A DNA stretch of 64,000 bases. It comes from CAWBRY01 sp963791295. GTDB taxonomy: Bacteria; Bacteroidota; Bacteroidia; Chitinophagales; Chitinophagaceae. Every line of letters begins with the position of its first letter. Within the stretch, counting starts at the first letter, position 1. The notes under the pieces are model-generated. The model made no database searches. It was given only the letters and a program-made list of their open reading frames with translations, and was not told the DNA's origin. Below, piece after piece: positions 10,144 through 19,339 of the stretch. Location of the stretch: the NCBI GenBank assembly GCA_963791295.1, contig CAWBRY010000001.1:806001-870000 (forward strand). Reading direction: 5' to 3'. Made by a program: the position numbers and the translations under genes.

Positions 10144-11052
10144 TCACTCTTCTAGTAAGACCTTCCCTTTCCCCACTTTCAACTTATAGCCTATTCCGAT
10201 TTTTAGGGCAAGATTTTCTTTTTCGTGGCTTACCGGAAATCCAAAGCAGACCGGGTAGTCATATTCGCTGATGATGTCGCGGACGATTTCGTATGCCGTT
10301 TTTGCAAAAGGACGCTCTGTATCCTTATTATCCGTAAAGCGACCGATAATCAGTCCGCCCAGTTTTTTTAATTTCCCGCTTCGCTTCAATTGGATCATCA
10401 TCCTGTCAATATTATACAGATACTCACCCACATCTTCCAAAAACAGGATTTTTCCCCTGGTTTTCATTTCTGATGAACTGCCTATCAAATGTGCCATCAG
10501 GGCCAGGTTTCCTCCTACCAATTCTCCCACTGCTTCCCCTTTGCGATTGAATTCATGTGTTTCACAGGAATATTTTATCTTTTTTCCCTCCAATACATGC
10601 TTTAATGAAAGGACATATTCATTTTTAGATCCTTCGTCTCGAAAAGCGCCAGCCATTGGGGCATGGATCGACGAAATATAATAGTTGGAATAAATGTGTG
10701 CATGCAAGACAGTAATATCACTGTATCCAATGATCCATTTGGGAAGTTTTTTGAATTTATCAAAATCGATGGAGTCGATGATCCGGCTGGTGCCGTAACC
10801 ACCACGCGCACAAAGGATCGCTTTTACCTCATCATCATCCAACATTTGTTGAAAATCGGCCAGGCGTTCTTCATCCGTGCCGGATAGATAAGTTGTAGAA
10901 ACTCCTCCGATCGTGGAGCCCAACCTTACCAGATACCCCCAATCCTGCAAGGCTTGAACACAAGCTTCTACTTTTTCGATGTCCATGTATCCACCCGGAC
11001 AAACCAATCCAATGGTATCGCCTTTTTGTAAATAAGGTGGAATTTTTATCAT
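10144..11052 (-). CDS. LD-carboxypeptidase (peptidase family S66)
   Basis: Serine peptidase that removes the terminal D-Ala from murein tetrapeptides during peptidoglycan recycling in the cytoplasm (family knowledge). The Ser-Glu-His triad can be placed by family motifs: Ser111 in IGYSDIT, Glu206 in LFLEDVGEY and His276 in GFPVSHEKENLAL. The conserved CARGGYG stretch lies at 81-87. Length (302 residues) is typical and there is no signal peptide. The gene stands alone between two stretches of a short intergenic repeat. ldcA-type function is likely, although some S66 members act on other substrates such as microcin. Confidence 0.9.
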   Translation of the reverse strand: MIKIPPYLQKGDTIGLVCPGGYMDIEKVEACVQALQDWGYLVRLGSTIGGVSTTYLSGTDEERLADFQQMLDDDEVKAILCARGGYGTSRIIDSIDFDKFKKLPKWIIGYSDITVLHAHIYSNYYISSIHAPMAGAFRDEGSKNEYVLSLKHVLEGKKIKYSCETHEFNRKGEAVGELVGGNLALMAHLIGSSSEMKTRGKILFLEDVGEYLYNIDRMMIQLKRSGKLKKLGGLIIGRFTDNKDTERPFAKTAYEIVRDIISEYDYPVCFGFPVSHEKENLALKIGIGYKLKVGKGKVLLEE

Positions 11053-11093
11053 TGGCTAGTGTTTACCACAACAGAAGCAACAGTTCACATAGG

Positions 11094-11126
11094 TATCTGG
11101 TATCTGACAATCTAGTATCTAGGATC
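11094..11126. repeat. TATCTAG/TATCTGG tandem repeat, right copy
   Basis: Degenerate 7-base units TATCTGG, TATCTGA, TATCTAG in a row between the S66 peptidase and the lipoprotein gene. The stop codon of the lipoprotein gene (11119-11121) lies inside the run. A related shorter stretch sits at 10125-10143. Confidence 0.45.
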
Positions 11127-12264
11127 TATAATAGTGATCCCGCAACCGCGAAAGCACATTGTTGCTGATCTCGTCGGTAATGCAGCGGATTATTTCTTCC
11201 TCTCTTGGCGGCTGCTCCTCACGACGATTGATCAGCTGCTTATCTTTTTCGGTCAGGGCTCGTTCATCGCCGGTATAGCTGGCAAATTCCGTGGACCAAT
11301 TGTGGTTTCCCGTGTAGTTGTCCGTCCACAGCCAACGACCACTATTGTCACGAATACTTAATTGCAGCATCCCATCCGAGCGAAGTGTTCTCGTAGTCGT
11401 GGTGATCTGGGCGCTCACCTTGCCATAAACTTTTACAATGGAATCCGGTTTATAGACAATCTCTTTGATTACTACCTCTTTTGAAACTTCGCGTTTACTC
11501 TTTGTATCGTAGAACCGGCCGAGGTTAATATTGCTGAACCTCATTTCAATCACTTCATCTGTCCGGATATTGCCACTCCTTGCATCCCATGCCGTATGGA
11601 ATTTTACGAACTCGTTGCCGGAATTGTATTGAAGGTTACGGACTACTTGCTCATCAAAATTCTGGCTGGCCGTATTATACGAACTGAACCGGAAGCCGGA
11701 TTCTTCCACTGGCAATACAACGACGTTCACCAGTGCATAATCATAGGCTTCATCCAATTTCTGCTGGATATTCCTGTCGCCCGGTCTGAATCCCAGGGCG
11801 AGCTGAAACTCATGGTATGCATCACGAAAACCTTGCTTTGTATTGGCTTGCATAAAATCCATTCCCCTGTCAAACCGGGTGTCACCGGCCTTTTCAGAAT
11901 AGGTGACCAAAAAGGAAGAATAATCTGTAGGACGCACAATGTTATTTACCGAAGGCACTTTCCGGATGGCTTCATATAGCCGCTGCAAAGTTGCGTATTC
12001 ATTGTACGTCCATTCCCATTTCAATTCATTACTACTATTGGCGTAATTCCGAATCGTGTTTTCATGATCATCCACAGCATAGCGGTAAGAACTTTGGATG
12101 ATATCCAGCAGTTTTGCATCGTTAGGGTCCTTTTGCAATTTTTTGGCGGCCAGTTCGACAGCCTCATCATAGTTGCCTTTTTGATAAAGTTTGCTGGCAG
12201 TCTTGCAGGAAAGTCCCAGGATGCAGATGCTAATAGCGACAATTGAGTAAAATTTCCATTTCAT
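11119..12264 (-). CDS. Lipoprotein with N-terminal TPR-like region, function unknown
   Basis: A 381-residue lipoprotein: residues 1-19 form a signal peptide with lipobox LGLSC, so Cys20 is the lipidation site. The next stretch (KLYQKGNYDEAVELAAKKL) is a TPR-like helical hairpin, as in outer-membrane assembly lipoproteins. The central and C-terminal part is beta-rich and not familiar to me. No SD-like site, and no strong promoter match in the 105 bases upstream. It is not obviously cotranscribed with the hydrolase gene upstream (104-base gap). I cannot assign a function. Confidence 0.75.
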   Translation of the reverse strand: MKWKFYSIVAISICILGLSCKTASKLYQKGNYDEAVELAAKKLQKDPNDAKLLDIIQSSYRYAVDDHENTIRNYANSSNELKWEWTYNEYATLQRLYEAIRKVPSVNNIVRPTDYSSFLVTYSEKAGDTRFDRGMDFMQANTKQGFRDAYHEFQLALGFRPGDRNIQQKLDEAYDYALVNVVVLPVEESGFRFSSYNTASQNFDEQVVRNLQYNSGNEFVKFHTAWDARSGNIRTDEVIEMRFSNINLGRFYDTKSKREVSKEVVIKEIVYKPDSIVKVYGKVSAQITTTTRTLRSDGMLQLSIRDNSGRWLWTDNYTGNHNWSTEFASYTGDERALTEKDKQLINRREEQPPREEEIIRCITDEISNNVLSRLRDHYYRS

Positions 12265-12368
12265 AGATAATTCAAATTATATTGGATAGATTGGATTTCA
12301 GTCAGAGGGTTTTTTATTAAACTGTCAATTACATATTAGTTAACAATTTGCCCAAACACATAGATCGC

Positions 12369-13157
12369 CTAATACTTTAAGATATCCCTGATAAAATTAT
12401 GGTATTCATCAAATGCGGTCAGGTTATTGTGCCGGCCCCCTTGTATACGAATCAGGGTAATTTTTCCAGGGTTCAGTTTTTGCAAAGCCTCACTATGCCG
12501 GATGGGAATCAGCCGGTCGCGGGTACCATGTATAATATAGGTATGGCAATTCACTTTGCGAATCCATTTATCAGTCCTCAACTGGAACCGAAGCACCAGT
12601 CTCACCGGCAGTATTGGAAAGAATCGTTCAATCACACGGACAAAATTATAGTAAGGTGAATCCAGGATCAGATAACGTGGCCTGTTGTCGGAAGCCAATT
12701 TGGTGGCAAACCCACTACCGAGGCTCCGTCCATAAACAATCAGGTAATTTTCTTCGTAGGACTGTTTCAGTTCATTATAAATGAACTGCATATCGCCCAG
12801 CATCTCCTCCTCACCCCTTTTACCCGTACTCTTTCCAAACCCTCGGTAATCCACCAACAGTACATCATAGTCAAAACGGTAAAAGTCCTTGGCATATTTC
12901 GCCCAGCCCTTAATGCTTCGGGTATTGCCGTGAAAATACAAGATGAGTCCGAGGGGTTTTTCCCTATAAAAATGCAATCCATTGATCCTGACGCCGGGTT
13001 CTACGTCAAAAAAATATTCCCGGAAAGGAATATCATATTTGAACAAAAAATCCTGCTTTAGTTTCTCTGGTTTGAAGATCAACTTTTCCTGGAAAAAATA
13101 AACCAGGACAGACAGAACAACAATGCCAAGGGCGATATAGATAAGAATGCTCGACAA
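12369..13157 (-). CDS. Membrane-anchored alpha/beta hydrolase
   Basis: Serine hydrolase of 262 residues with an N-terminal membrane anchor (about 4-21). Alpha/beta-hydrolase features are clear: the oxyanion region LYFHGNTR at 73-80, DYRGFGKS at 103-110, nucleophile Ser145 in the elbow GRSLGS, acid Asp214 in HGTRDRLIP and His243 in GGRHNN. It resembles the Bem46/ABHD-type family, whose substrates are poorly defined. Its start is seven bases after the kup stop, so the two genes form an operon, though a functional link to potassium uptake is not evident. Confidence 0.87.
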   Translation of the reverse strand: MSSILIYIALGIVVLSVLVYFFQEKLIFKPEKLKQDFLFKYDIPFREYFFDVEPGVRINGLHFYREKPLGLILYFHGNTRSIKGWAKYAKDFYRFDYDVLLVDYRGFGKSTGKRGEEEMLGDMQFIYNELKQSYEENYLIVYGRSLGSGFATKLASDNRPRYLILDSPYYNFVRVIERFFPILPVRLVLRFQLRTDKWIRKVNCHTYIIHGTRDRLIPIRHSEALQKLNPGKITLIRIQGGRHNNLTAFDEYHNFIRDILKY

Positions 13158-13164
13158 TTACAAC

Positions 13165-15138
13165 CTAATCCTCGACCCGCTTCAACTTCAGATTTGTTAC
13201 CGGCGCTACTATCAGTGGGAATTTTTCAACAGTAACATTGGCTGCGTCCAAACCAAAACCTCTTTCTTCCGATAGGCTATGTTCTTTGAGCCAGAAATGG
13301 AATTTCATTATGACGCGCTCCAGGAAGGGCAGTTCATTATCCTGGCTCAGGTATTTTTCCATGACCATGAATTGAAAATCACCGACGGTGTTAGAACTGG
13401 CAAGGCTTTCATAGCGGCTAATGATATTGACTTCCTTATTCGTCACCAGGTCTTCCACTACTTTGCGGAACATCAGGTTGATCCTGGGTTCAATCCGGAA
13501 TCCCAATCGAAAGTCGACGCGAATGATATCATTCGGAATGATGTGTTCCACCTTGTACTCACAAGTATAAGGATCATCCATTGTATCCACATGAGCGAAC
13601 CAGTAAATATCCGATCGCTTAGGCTTTTTATTCAGGATGGAGTACACAATCTTATGCTCAATTTCCTTGGGATTGTTTGCGCTAGTGAGGTAGACGAGGT
13701 GGGTGGCATATTTAGGCACTGATTTGTCATTACTGAGTTGCTGGATCTTGGGAATATAGTGTTCCAGTCGCACGAATTCCACGTAACGATTCTTGATCTT
13801 TCTTGCCCGGTACCAGATATACATGATCATGAACATCAGCATTCCGATCATAAGCGTAATATAACCGCCATGAGTAAACTTTTTCATCAGGGCGGTGAGG
13901 AAGCCAAGTTCAACGACGAGGTAGGCGGTAAGAAAGACATAGATCCAAATCGATTTCACCCGGTGCAGGACCAGGTAATTGGCAAATAATATCGTCGTCA
14001 TTAGCATGGTGACGATGATAGCCAGCCCGTAGGCCGCCTCCATATTAGAAGATTTCCGGAAATACAGGACCACACCGATACAGCCTGCAAACATTAAGGC
14101 ACTAATTGCAGGTATGAACAGTTGACCCTTCTCTTCGGAAGGATAGCGAATTTTCACTTTGGGCCAAAGGTTTAATCGCATGGCCTCGCTGATGAGCGTA
14201 AACGCACCCGAGATCATTGCCTGGCTGGCGATGATGGCGGCGGAAGTGGCGATCAATACACCTGTTATGATAAACCAGTTAGGCATCAGGTCATAAAAAG
14301 CATTGATGCCAAAAGTTTTTTTGGCTGCGTCGGTAATTTCAAGGCCGCTGTGATGGGCGAGCAGGTATGCGCCCTGTCCGAAATAATTGAGCAACAGGCA
14401 GGACTTGACATAGATCCAGGATATACGGATATTGCTTCTCCCACAGTGACCGAGGTCACTGTACAACGCCTCTGCTCCCGTAGTGCAGAGGAAGACGGCT
14501 CCGAGCAACCAGAATCCTTCGGGATATGTTCGGAGGAACTCAACCGCGTAGTAAGGACTCAATGCTTTGAAAATGGAAGGGTCATCAAATAAATGGACAA
14601 TGCCTAAAATCGCGAGCATCGTAAACCACACAAACATGATGGGTCCAAACATTCTTCCAATACTGGCAGTGCCAAATTGTTGAACGAAAAAGAACAGGGA
14701 TAAAATGATGAGAACGATTACGACGACCGTATCTGTGGTCATCAACCTGAGCACAGGCAGTTCTTTCAATCCTTCTACGGCAGAAGTAATAGAAATAGGG
14801 GGGGTGATGATGCCATCTGCGAGCAAGGCGGCGCCTCCCACCATGGCGGGGAGCACGAGCCATTTTCTTCTTCTCCGGACGAGGGCATAAAGTGCAAAAG
14901 TGCCGCCTTCACCGCGGTTATCGGCTTGCAAAATAAGCAGAACGTACTTGATGGTTGTCTGGAGGGTGAGTGTCCAGATAATACATGACAAGGCTCCGAT
15001 AACGAGGGCTTGCTCAACAACCCGCCCGCCAATGATCGCATTAAAAACATACAGGGGTGAAGTACCAATATCTCCGTAAATAATTCCTAAGGCAATGATC
15101 AATCCCGTGGTTGTGACTTTATTGGTCGGTATTTTCAC
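13165..15138 (-). CDS. kup: KUP-family low-affinity potassium uptake protein
   Basis: Potassium/proton symporter of the inner membrane, 657 residues. The N-terminal signature GIIYGDIGTSPLYVF at 18-32 is diagnostic for Kup/TrkD, as is DNRGEGGTFALYAL near 72-85. About 12 membrane segments occupy residues 10-445, and a soluble C-terminal domain of about 200 residues follows, as in the E. coli protein. The gene heads a two-gene operon with the alpha/beta hydrolase. The 332-base divergent region upstream must carry its promoter; I did not find a clear c-di-AMP riboswitch there. Confidence 0.96.
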   Translation of the reverse strand: MKIPTNKVTTTGLIIALGIIYGDIGTSPLYVFNAIIGGRVVEQALVIGALSCIIWTLTLQTTIKYVLLILQADNRGEGGTFALYALVRRRRKWLVLPAMVGGAALLADGIITPPISITSAVEGLKELPVLRLMTTDTVVVIVLIILSLFFFVQQFGTASIGRMFGPIMFVWFTMLAILGIVHLFDDPSIFKALSPYYAVEFLRTYPEGFWLLGAVFLCTTGAEALYSDLGHCGRSNIRISWIYVKSCLLLNYFGQGAYLLAHHSGLEITDAAKKTFGINAFYDLMPNWFIITGVLIATSAAIIASQAMISGAFTLISEAMRLNLWPKVKIRYPSEEKGQLFIPAISALMFAGCIGVVLYFRKSSNMEAAYGLAIIVTMLMTTILFANYLVLHRVKSIWIYVFLTAYLVVELGFLTALMKKFTHGGYITLMIGMLMFMIMYIWYRARKIKNRYVEFVRLEHYIPKIQQLSNDKSVPKYATHLVYLTSANNPKEIEHKIVYSILNKKPKRSDIYWFAHVDTMDDPYTCEYKVEHIIPNDIIRVDFRLGFRIEPRINLMFRKVVEDLVTNKEVNIISRYESLASSNTVGDFQFMVMEKYLSQDNELPFLERVIMKFHFWLKEHSLSEERGFGLDAANVTVEKFPLIVAPVTNLKLKRVED

Positions 15139-15470
15139 TAGTCTGCTATTGTGTTTTTTTCCGAAACTATTTCCAGGGGAAAAAGAGATCCCTTTTGGAA
15201 CTGCTTTGGCGTTATAAATGATCCAGGCATAGCCGATTTTGATTCTGTCGGGATTATAGCAAAGTTATACGCAAAAATTAATTCGAAATACAAACATCAA
15301 ACTTTATGCTCTGATCCTGAATTTAATGCGAATAAATCCATTCCAGATGCAGCAATAGTGAAATGTTTTGCGTCGTTAATATTAACGAGTCGCCAACACG
15401 GAACGAAAATAAAAATGAGTTTCTTTTGGCTGGCATCTTGTAACTTTAATCAGCAAAAAATCAAAAGATT
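15139..15470. other. Divergent intergenic region kup / secreted unknown
   Basis: 332 bases between divergent genes. It holds both promoters, but no box pair with good spacing stands out. An open frame crossing it (15151-15507, plus) has no family resemblance and overlaps the next gene, so I do not call it. Confidence 0.5.
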
Positions 15471-16994
15471 ATGGTTCGTGGCAGATGGTTTTTCTTCTTC
15501 GTGGTAATGATCACCGGATTGACGACCGGTGCACAAAAAATTGTTTATTCAGAACCCGATCGGGACGATACCCGGAGAATAAAATTCGAAATAGCAGGTA
15601 AGGTAGGTGGAAATTTCCTGATCTATAAAAATCTTCATAATAGAGACTGGATTGCAGTAATGGATAATGATATGCGCCAAATAGCCAGAGTGGAGCAGGA
15701 TTACATTCCCGATAATGACCGGGTGATAAACGTCGACTTTTTTCCTTACAATGATTATTGCTATATGATCTATCAATACCAGAAAAAAGGTATTGTCTAT
15801 TGTATGGCTGCTAAGATCGACGGTACTGGCCACAAGGTCGGGGACCTTATGCAATTGGATACCACTCATCTGAGTTTTGCGGCAAATAACAAGATCTATT
15901 CAGTAGAAACCAGCGAAGACAAAAGCAAGATCCTTCTCTTTAAGATCAACAGCCGCAACAAGAGGCTCTATATTATGACCACTCTGCTGATGGACGACCA
16001 GTTGCAACTTTTGAAAAAGAGCCGGTTCACTATACCCATGGAGGAAAGAAAGGACTACCTCAGCGATTTCTACGTGGATAACGACGGCGACATGGTTTTT
16101 GCAAAATTTCTCCGCAACAATAACGATAATATCAGTGAGGCTTCGCTCATAGTAAAGTTCGCCGCAGCCGATTCCATGATGGCGACCAAACTGTATCTTG
16201 AAAAAAATTACCTGGATGAGATCCACATCAAAATAGATAACTACAACAAACGATATTTTCTTACCTCTTTCTATTATAAACAACAGCGAGGGAATATCGA
16301 AGGGTTCTATTTTTATGTGTGGGATAAAGTGGCGTCGATACCGTTGATTGAAAATACCACAGTATTCAGTGAAGAGCTCCGCCGCGAAGCCCGCAGTGAT
16401 GCGAATCTCAAAATGGCTTTCAATGATTTTTTTATCCGCAATATCATTGCCCGGAAAGATGGTGGGTTTATTATCGGGAGCGAGGCCTATTACACCACAT
16501 CCCGCTTTAATACATGGAACAGGTGGGATTATTTATATGGTAGTCCTTATTATTCAGCACTGGACAATTATTATTATTCGCCTTACTACAGCAACTACTG
16601 GCGAGGGTCCCGGTGGGGTAACCCGGGGTCAGTCAGGTATCATGCAGATAAGATTGTCGTTCTTTCCTTTAACAAAGACGGTCAGCTGGAATGGAGCAAT
16701 GTCGTTGGTAAAGAACAGTATGATGATGACTCGGATGAACTGATCTCCTACCAGGTGATGAATACGGGTGGACAACTGCATTTCTTATTTAACCAATTGG
16801 AACGGAGATATAACTTACTCAACGATTACACGGTCACTCCGGGAGGACAGATAACGAGAAACCCCACCTTAAAGAATTTGGATAAGGGATATGATTTTAT
16901 GCCTCAATATGGCAAACAGGTAAGTGCGCGTCAGATAATTATTCCCTGTCAGTATCACAACTATGTTTGTTTTGCCAAATTAGAGTATAACTAA
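15471..16994 (+). CDS. Secreted protein of unknown function with Tyr-rich loop
   Basis: A 507-residue exported protein: signal peptide about 1-21 ending TTGAQ. The body contains repeated beta-type stretches of the form 'D/N-G-D-M-V-F-A-K', suggesting a beta-propeller-like fold, but I recognise no named family. A loop around residues 352-387 is very rich in Tyr, Trp, Ser and Asn. The start could also be a few codons later; ATG 15471 gives a good signal peptide. The next gene (DUF6427) begins 23 bases after the stop, so the two are probably cotranscribed. Confidence 0.7.
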   Translation: MVRGRWFFFFVVMITGLTTGAQKIVYSEPDRDDTRRIKFEIAGKVGGNFLIYKNLHNRDWIAVMDNDMRQIARVEQDYIPDNDRVINVDFFPYNDYCYMIYQYQKKGIVYCMAAKIDGTGHKVGDLMQLDTTHLSFAANNKIYSVETSEDKSKILLFKINSRNKRLYIMTTLLMDDQLQLLKKSRFTIPMEERKDYLSDFYVDNDGDMVFAKFLRNNNDNISEASLIVKFAAADSMMATKLYLEKNYLDEIHIKIDNYNKRYFLTSFYYKQQRGNIEGFYFYVWDKVASIPLIENTTVFSEELRREARSDANLKMAFNDFFIRNIIARKDGGFIIGSEAYYTTSRFNTWNRWDYLYGSPYYSALDNYYYSPYYSNYWRGSRWGNPGSVRYHADKIVVLSFNKDGQLEWSNVVGKEQYDDDSDELISYQVMNTGGQLHFLFNQLERRYNLLNDYTVTPGGQITRNPTLKNLDKGYDFMPQYGKQVSARQIIIPCQYHNYVCFAKLEYN

Positions 16995-17017
16995 AATCAT
17001 AATACTGTCCATTATCC

Positions 17018-18007
17018 GTGATCGGTATATTCAAAGACAAAAACCCGGCTAATATTTTTTTGATTTTACTCTTTGGGGTGTTGATCAAACTCCCCATGTT
17101 TTTGCATCCGCATATTACTACTGCCCGGCCTGGGGATAGCGTGCTGTACAAAGGACTATTAGATTTCCTTGAACCGAATGCCCGTTCTTTTCCTGCACTT
17201 TATCCTTTGCTTTCGTTTCTTCTATTGTTCCTTCAGGCGGCGATGCTGTCTCGATTTATCAATATGCAACGAATGGTGACCAAACCTACCTTTCTTCCAG
17301 GTATGGCTTATTTGTTGATTACTTCTTTGTTTCCCGAATGGAACTATTTTTCCGCGCCGCTGATCATTAATACCATCCTAATCTATGTCCTCTCCAGACT
17401 TTTCACGATCTATAATTTACAAAACCTAAAAGGAACCATATTTAATATTGGGCTTTCACTGGGAATATCGTCGTTCCTTTTTTTCCCTTCCATCACTTTT
17501 GTTATCTGGGTGCTGCTGGCATTGATGGTGATGCGTCCTTTTCGTTTCAATGAATGGCTGATCTGTCTCCTTGGACTCACCACTCCTTTCTATTTTTATG
17601 CGATCTATTTATTTATTACCGGACACTGGAGCTGGGAAAACTGGTTGCCTTATATATCCTTCAGCTTGCCGAAAGTGGAGCAGTCGGCGTGGGTATCAGG
17701 AAGTGCGTTCTTGTTGGTTTTGCCGTTTCTTACCGGCGGTTATTTTGTGCAGGATAGTCTCCGCCGTATGCTCATTCATATTCGCAAGGGTTGGAGCCTA
17801 TTGTTATTATACTTATTGGTGGCCATGCTTGTGCCGTTTGTGAATACTATCGACACTTTTGAAAACTGGGTATTGGCTACCGTTCCCTTTGCTGCTTTCC
17901 ACGCATGCACTTATCTATATTCCAAAGTAAAGTTGTATCCTATCCTGCTATTCTGGATCACTGTGGCATTTATTGTGGCATACCAGTATTACGGGCCGGG
18001 CTGGTAA
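17018..18007 (+). CDS. DUF6427-family integral membrane protein
   Basis: A 329-residue polytopic membrane protein with about nine hydrophobic segments and almost no soluble part. The opening (MIGIFKDKNPANIF, then IKLPMFLHP) matches the Bacteroidota-specific DUF6427 family as I recall it. Function unknown. In this window it lies between the secreted unknown and purQ (25 bases downstream), all on the plus strand. Any role in nucleotide metabolism is only suggested by that neighbourhood. Confidence 0.8.
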   Translation: MIGIFKDKNPANIFLILLFGVLIKLPMFLHPHITTARPGDSVLYKGLLDFLEPNARSFPALYPLLSFLLLFLQAAMLSRFINMQRMVTKPTFLPGMAYLLITSLFPEWNYFSAPLIINTILIYVLSRLFTIYNLQNLKGTIFNIGLSLGISSFLFFPSITFVIWVLLALMVMRPFRFNEWLICLLGLTTPFYFYAIYLFITGHWSWENWLPYISFSLPKVEQSAWVSGSAFLLVLPFLTGGYFVQDSLRRMLIHIRKGWSLLLLYLLVAMLVPFVNTIDTFENWVLATVPFAAFHACTYLYSKVKLYPILLFWITVAFIVAYQYYGPGW

Positions 18008-18032
18008 TCAATAATCAACTTATCTTTACGAT

Positions 18033-18707
18033 ATGAAATTCGGTGTCGTAGTCTTTCCCGGTTCTAATTGCGACAGGGATATGTATGATGCGTTGACCCA
18101 TGATCTCGGCCAGGACGTTACCATGCTCTGGCATAAGGATAAGGACTTGAGTAAATTCAATGAGGAGGATTGCATTATCCTGCCGGGCGGTTTTTCTTAC
18201 GGTGATTATCTGCGCTGCGGCGCTATTGCCCGGTTTAGTCCGATGATGCAAAGTGTTATCGAATTTGCGAAAGGCGGCGGAAAGGTCTTTGGTGTCTGTA
18301 ATGGATTCCAGATATTGTGCGAATCCCATCTTTTGCCAGGCGCGCTGCTGCGCAACGGCCACCAGCAATTTGTTTGCAAGAATGTTTTCATCAAAAACGA
18401 ACTGGGAAGAGTTTATAAAATCCCTGTGGCACATGGTGAAGGGAGATACTATGCCGATGAAAAAACACTGGATGAATTGGAGGCGAACGGGCAAGTGATC
18501 TTTTATTACTGCAATGAAAAGGGAAAAATAACGAAGGAAGCCAACCCCAACGGATCGATACGTAATATCGCAGGCATCTGTAACAAAGCCCGGAACGTAT
18601 TTGGCATGATGCCCCACCCGGAACGAGCCTGCTCACCCGCCCTGGGCAATACGGATGGCCAGGAAATCGTTAGAATTCTGATGATGGCGGAGCAACTTGT
18701 TTACTAA
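18033..18707 (+). CDS. purQ: Phosphoribosylformylglycinamidine synthase, glutaminase subunit
   Basis: Glutamine amidotransferase subunit that supplies ammonia for step four of de novo purine synthesis, working with separate PurL and PurS in the cytoplasm. The class I glutaminase triad is visible: Cys89 in FGVCNGFQIL, and the His and Glu of MMPHPERA near residue 195. GGFSYGDYLR at 52-61 is the PurQ signature. At 224 residues it is a stand-alone PurQ, not the large fused PurL of proteobacteria. Neither purL nor purS is in the window. A TATCTTTA sequence four bases before the ATG may be a -7 element, implying a nearly leaderless message. Confidence 0.95.
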   Translation: MKFGVVVFPGSNCDRDMYDALTHDLGQDVTMLWHKDKDLSKFNEEDCIILPGGFSYGDYLRCGAIARFSPMMQSVIEFAKGGGKVFGVCNGFQILCESHLLPGALLRNGHQQFVCKNVFIKNELGRVYKIPVAHGEGRYYADEKTLDELEANGQVIFYYCNEKGKITKEANPNGSIRNIAGICNKARNVFGMMPHPERACSPALGNTDGQEIVRILMMAEQLVY

Positions 18708-18856
18708 TTTCCCCATCTTACTAGTCCTTTAGGTCAGACGCGGCAGGGCTATAACTCACCGGTTTTCAATCAGTAAAGGGGCCATCGGTAAAATTTAACA
18801 GCCACGGTTTCGAATAAAGCAGGATTTTTGTTGAATTACCATATAATAGGCAAAGA

Positions 18857-19309
18857 ATGAAGAGATTTTTATTTTGTATCGCCGGTATGCTGACTTTCCT
18901 GGTCTCCCAGGCCCAACTGAATCCGGTTACCTGGAGCTTCACCGCTAACAAAGTTGCTGACCGCACCTATGAAGTTCATTTGAAAGCCAACCTCCAAAGT
19001 GGCTGGCATCTGTTTTCCCAGGAACAACCCGAAGATAATATTGCTCTTCCTACCAACTTTACCTTCAATAAAAACCCGGTGTTGGTGATGGAAGGAAAAA
19101 TTAAAGAGATTGGCAAAATGGAAACAGTGCATGATGCAAAGCTCGAGCTTTCGTCCAATCAGTATGCTAATTCGGTAGATTTTGTCCAGGTTGTAAGACT
19201 TAAAGGGAAAGTGAAGACCAAATTAACAGGCAATGTAGAGTTCCAAACCTGTGATGATAAAAAATGCCTTCCACCAAAAACGGTTAATTTCAGCGTAGCT
19301 ATTCAATAA
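18857..19309 (+). CDS. Periplasmic DsbD-alpha-like domain protein
   Basis: A 150-residue exported protein consisting of a signal peptide (about 1-19, ending VSQAQ) and a single DsbD N-terminal (alpha) domain of the immunoglobulin-like fold, with WSF and SGWHLFSQEQP motifs near the start and TCDDKKCLPPK near the end. In DsbD this domain passes electrons to periplasmic partners; the two cysteines in TCDDKKC correspond in position to its redox pair. It lies 30 bases before a full-length dsbD, so it probably acts in the same reducing pathway. Confidence 0.87.
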   Translation: MKRFLFCIAGMLTFLVSQAQLNPVTWSFTANKVADRTYEVHLKANLQSGWHLFSQEQPEDNIALPTNFTFNKNPVLVMEGKIKEIGKMETVHDAKLELSSNQYANSVDFVQVVRLKGKVKTKLTGNVEFQTCDDKKCLPPKTVNFSVAIQ

Positions 19310-19339
19310 CCGGTGCAATAAATCATTTGATAGGGTCGC

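Noticed and set aside
15151..15507. 118-codon plus-strand frame between kup and the secreted unknown
   Set aside because: Overlaps the signal peptide of the next gene, low-complexity, no promoter or family match.
18015..18617. 200-codon minus-strand frame opposite purQ
   Set aside because: Overlaps the conserved PurQ catalytic regions and resembles no family.
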